From assembly GCA_021775275.1 (NCBI GenBank), contig JAJFIE010000493.1, positions 1-5,402 on the forward strand: a DNA stretch of 5,402 nucleotides. The letters run 5' to 3'. Position numbers and translations under genes: made by a program. Below, piece by piece: positions 4,147 to 5,402 of the stretch; the stretch's first letter is position 1, and every line of letters starts with the position of its first letter. Origin of the DNA: Rhodospirillales bacterium. Lineage in GTDB: Bacteria; Pseudomonadota; Alphaproteobacteria; Rhodospirillales; Casp-alpha2. The notes beneath the pieces are model-generated. The model was not told the DNA's origin. It did not search any database and saw nothing but the letters and a program-made list of their open reading frames with translations.

Positions 4147-5402
4147 ATGACCTGGTTTTCTTATTTAACTGACGATGATATTTCTTACGTCCATGCGGCG
4201 TCACTGGAAATTCTTGAGGAAACCGGTCTGCTGGTGCGAAATGAAAAAGCCCGCAACCGATTCGCCGAGCACGGCGCCGAGGTTGATCATTCAACGGAAA
4301 TCGTCCGCATTCCCGCACACGTGGTTGAAAAATACCGGACCATGGTTCCACCGAGTATTACGTTAAGAGGCCGTAATCCGGATTATGACGTGACCTTTCC
4401 GCGCAAACTTCCCGTGATTGCGACGGCCAGTTCTGCGCCCGACATTGTTGACCCGGTCTCCGGTAAAACCCGGCGCGCGACATCCGACGACATAGCCAGA
4501 ATAGCCCATTTGGTGAACGCGTTACCGGGCTTCGATATGTTTTCCATCTCCACCCTCGCCGACGATGCGCCGAAGGATCAGTTCAGCTTGTCCAGATTCT
4601 ATCCGGCCCTGAAGAACTGCGAAAAACCCGTCCGCACATCCGTATACGACGTCCGCGAGGCCGAGCAGGTGCTGAAACTGGGCGAACTGATCGCCGGATC
4701 AAAGGAAGCTTATCGGGAGCGACCGTTCATCAATTTCGGTTACTGCGCCATCGTCTCGCCCCTGACCATGGATTTCGACTCGACGGAAATGCTCATGTAT
4801 TTTGCCGAAAACGACATTACCGCCTATGGCACCATCGCCCCCATGGGCGGGTTGAGCACGCCATTGTCGCTGTCTGGCATGCTGACGTTGATGAATGCCG
4901 AGTGGTTGGCGGCGGCGACACTGGCGCAAATGTCGAAACCGGGTACGGCGCAGATGTATAATTTCCTGCCGGTATTTGCCGATATGCGCGACGGGGCCTA
5001 TGCCCCGGGCGCCATTGAGATCGGCATGATGAATTCGGCCGTCTGTCAGATGGCGCGGTTTTATAATGTGCCGCCCGGGGGATATCTGGGCCTGACCAAT
5101 TCCAAGGTGGCCGACGCCCAATCCGGGTTCGAAAAGGGAATGTCGCCGCTGTTAGGCGCCGCGTCCGGCGTCAGTTTCATTGTCATGGGCGGCTTGCAGG
5201 ATGCCCTCATGTCATTTGATTTCGGACAGGCCGTCATCGACAATGAAATCGCCATGATGATCAAACGGGTGCGGGAAGGATTTGGGTTTACAAAAGAATC
5301 TGTCTCCCTCGACGATATCAAGACCGTCGGACCGGCAGGTATGTTCGCAGCTAATCCGGCGACCCTGGAACGCATGCACACGGCAACCTTCATGCCGGAA
5401 CT
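4147..5402 (+). CDS. MttB-family (trimethylamine methyltransferase-like) protein, C-terminus cut by window
   Basis: This open frame runs 418 codons to the right edge with no stop, so about 60-100 residues are probably missing (family about 480-515). It belongs to the MttB superfamily: TIM-barrel methyltransferases that move a methyl group from a quaternary or tertiary amine to a cognate corrinoid protein. Recognisable parts are LTDDDISYVHAASLEILEETG (7-27), the DPVSGKTRRATSDDIARIAHL region (about 102-122), GYCAIVSPLTMD (198-209) and the conserved C-terminal stretch GYLGLTNSKVADAQSGFEKG (312-331), then VIDNEIAMM. No in-frame TAG occurs, so it is a non-pyrrolysine member, like the group containing glycine betaine methyltransferase MtgB. 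True trimethylamine activity is therefore unlikely, and the substrate is open. The ATG at 4147 has GGGATGG 8 nt upstream; an in-frame ATG at 4135 (four extra residues) is also possible. It is divergent from lysR-phyH, hence probably LysR-controlled. No corrinoid protein gene is in view. Confidence 0.88.
   Translation, partial: MTWFSYLTDDDISYVHAASLEILEETGLLVRNEKARNRFAEHGAEVDHSTEIVRIPAHVVEKYRTMVPPSITLRGRNPDYDVTFPRKLPVIATASSAPDIVDPVSGKTRRATSDDIARIAHLVNALPGFDMFSISTLADDAPKDQFSLSRFYPALKNCEKPVRTSVYDVREAEQVLKLGELIAGSKEAYRERPFINFGYCAIVSPLTMDFDSTEMLMYFAENDITAYGTIAPMGGLSTPLSLSGMLTLMNAEWLAAATLAQMSKPGTAQMYNFLPVFADMRDGAYAPGAIEIGMMNSAVCQMARFYNVPPGGYLGLTNSKVADAQSGFEKGMSPLLGAASGVSFIVMGGLQDALMSFDFGQAVIDNEIAMMIKRVREGFGFTKESVSLDDIKTVGPAGMFAANPATLERMHTATFMPE

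Noticed and set aside
4699..5121. Minus-strand open frames opposite the methyltransferase
   Set aside because: They are His/Arg/Gln-rich shadow frames; the plus frame carries conserved MttB-family motifs throughout.

Overview
The window looks like chromosomal DNA of an alphaproteobacterium, possibly Rhodospirillales-like. Base composition is moderately GC-rich. The evidence is family-level: a ThiS-ThiG fusion of the kind annotated in Proteobacteria, an alphaproteobacterial-style cold-shock protein, a PhyH-family dioxygenase with the typical WHQD and HASxPN motifs, and a non-pyrrolysine MttB-type methyltransferase. The taxonomic call is an inference from protein resemblance, without any database search. 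Six complete or nearly complete genes and one gene start are supported. No mobile element, CRISPR array, tRNA or rRNA was seen.

Region 1 (1-1316) is central metabolism. The first 35 codons of aroQ (type II 3-dehydroquinate dehydratase) run off the left edge on the minus strand. They are divergent from thiSG, a single gene joining the sulfur carrier ThiS to the thiazole synthase ThiG. The gap between them shows no TPP-riboswitch motif.

Region 2 (1317-2248) is a stress or RNA-binding block on the plus strand. A cold-shock protein gene has a good TTGACA promoter about 150 nt upstream of its start, a stable hairpin in the leader just before a strong Shine-Dalgarno sequence, and a 13-bp stem-loop after its stop. 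It is followed by a 74-residue, very charged, Ala/Lys/Glu-rich helical protein of unknown function, whose leader is unusually GC-rich and self-complementary.

Region 3 (2249-5402) is an accessory catabolic-type module. A GcvA-like LysR regulator and a PhyH-family Fe(II)/2-oxoglutarate dioxygenase lie in tandem on the minus strand, probably as an operon. They are divergent from an MttB-family methyltransferase on the plus strand that runs off the right edge. The divergent promoter region holds a perfect T-N11-A inverted repeat (4050-4062), a plausible LysR site. The simplest reading is regulated use or modification of a quaternary or methylated amine, or another small substrate. The substrate cannot be read from the sequence.

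The points most worth a second look are the buried Gly-Gly tail of ThiS in the fusion, the structured csp leader, the uncharacterised small charged protein beside csp, and the lysR-phyH/mttB divergent unit. Nothing here is proven to be a new system.
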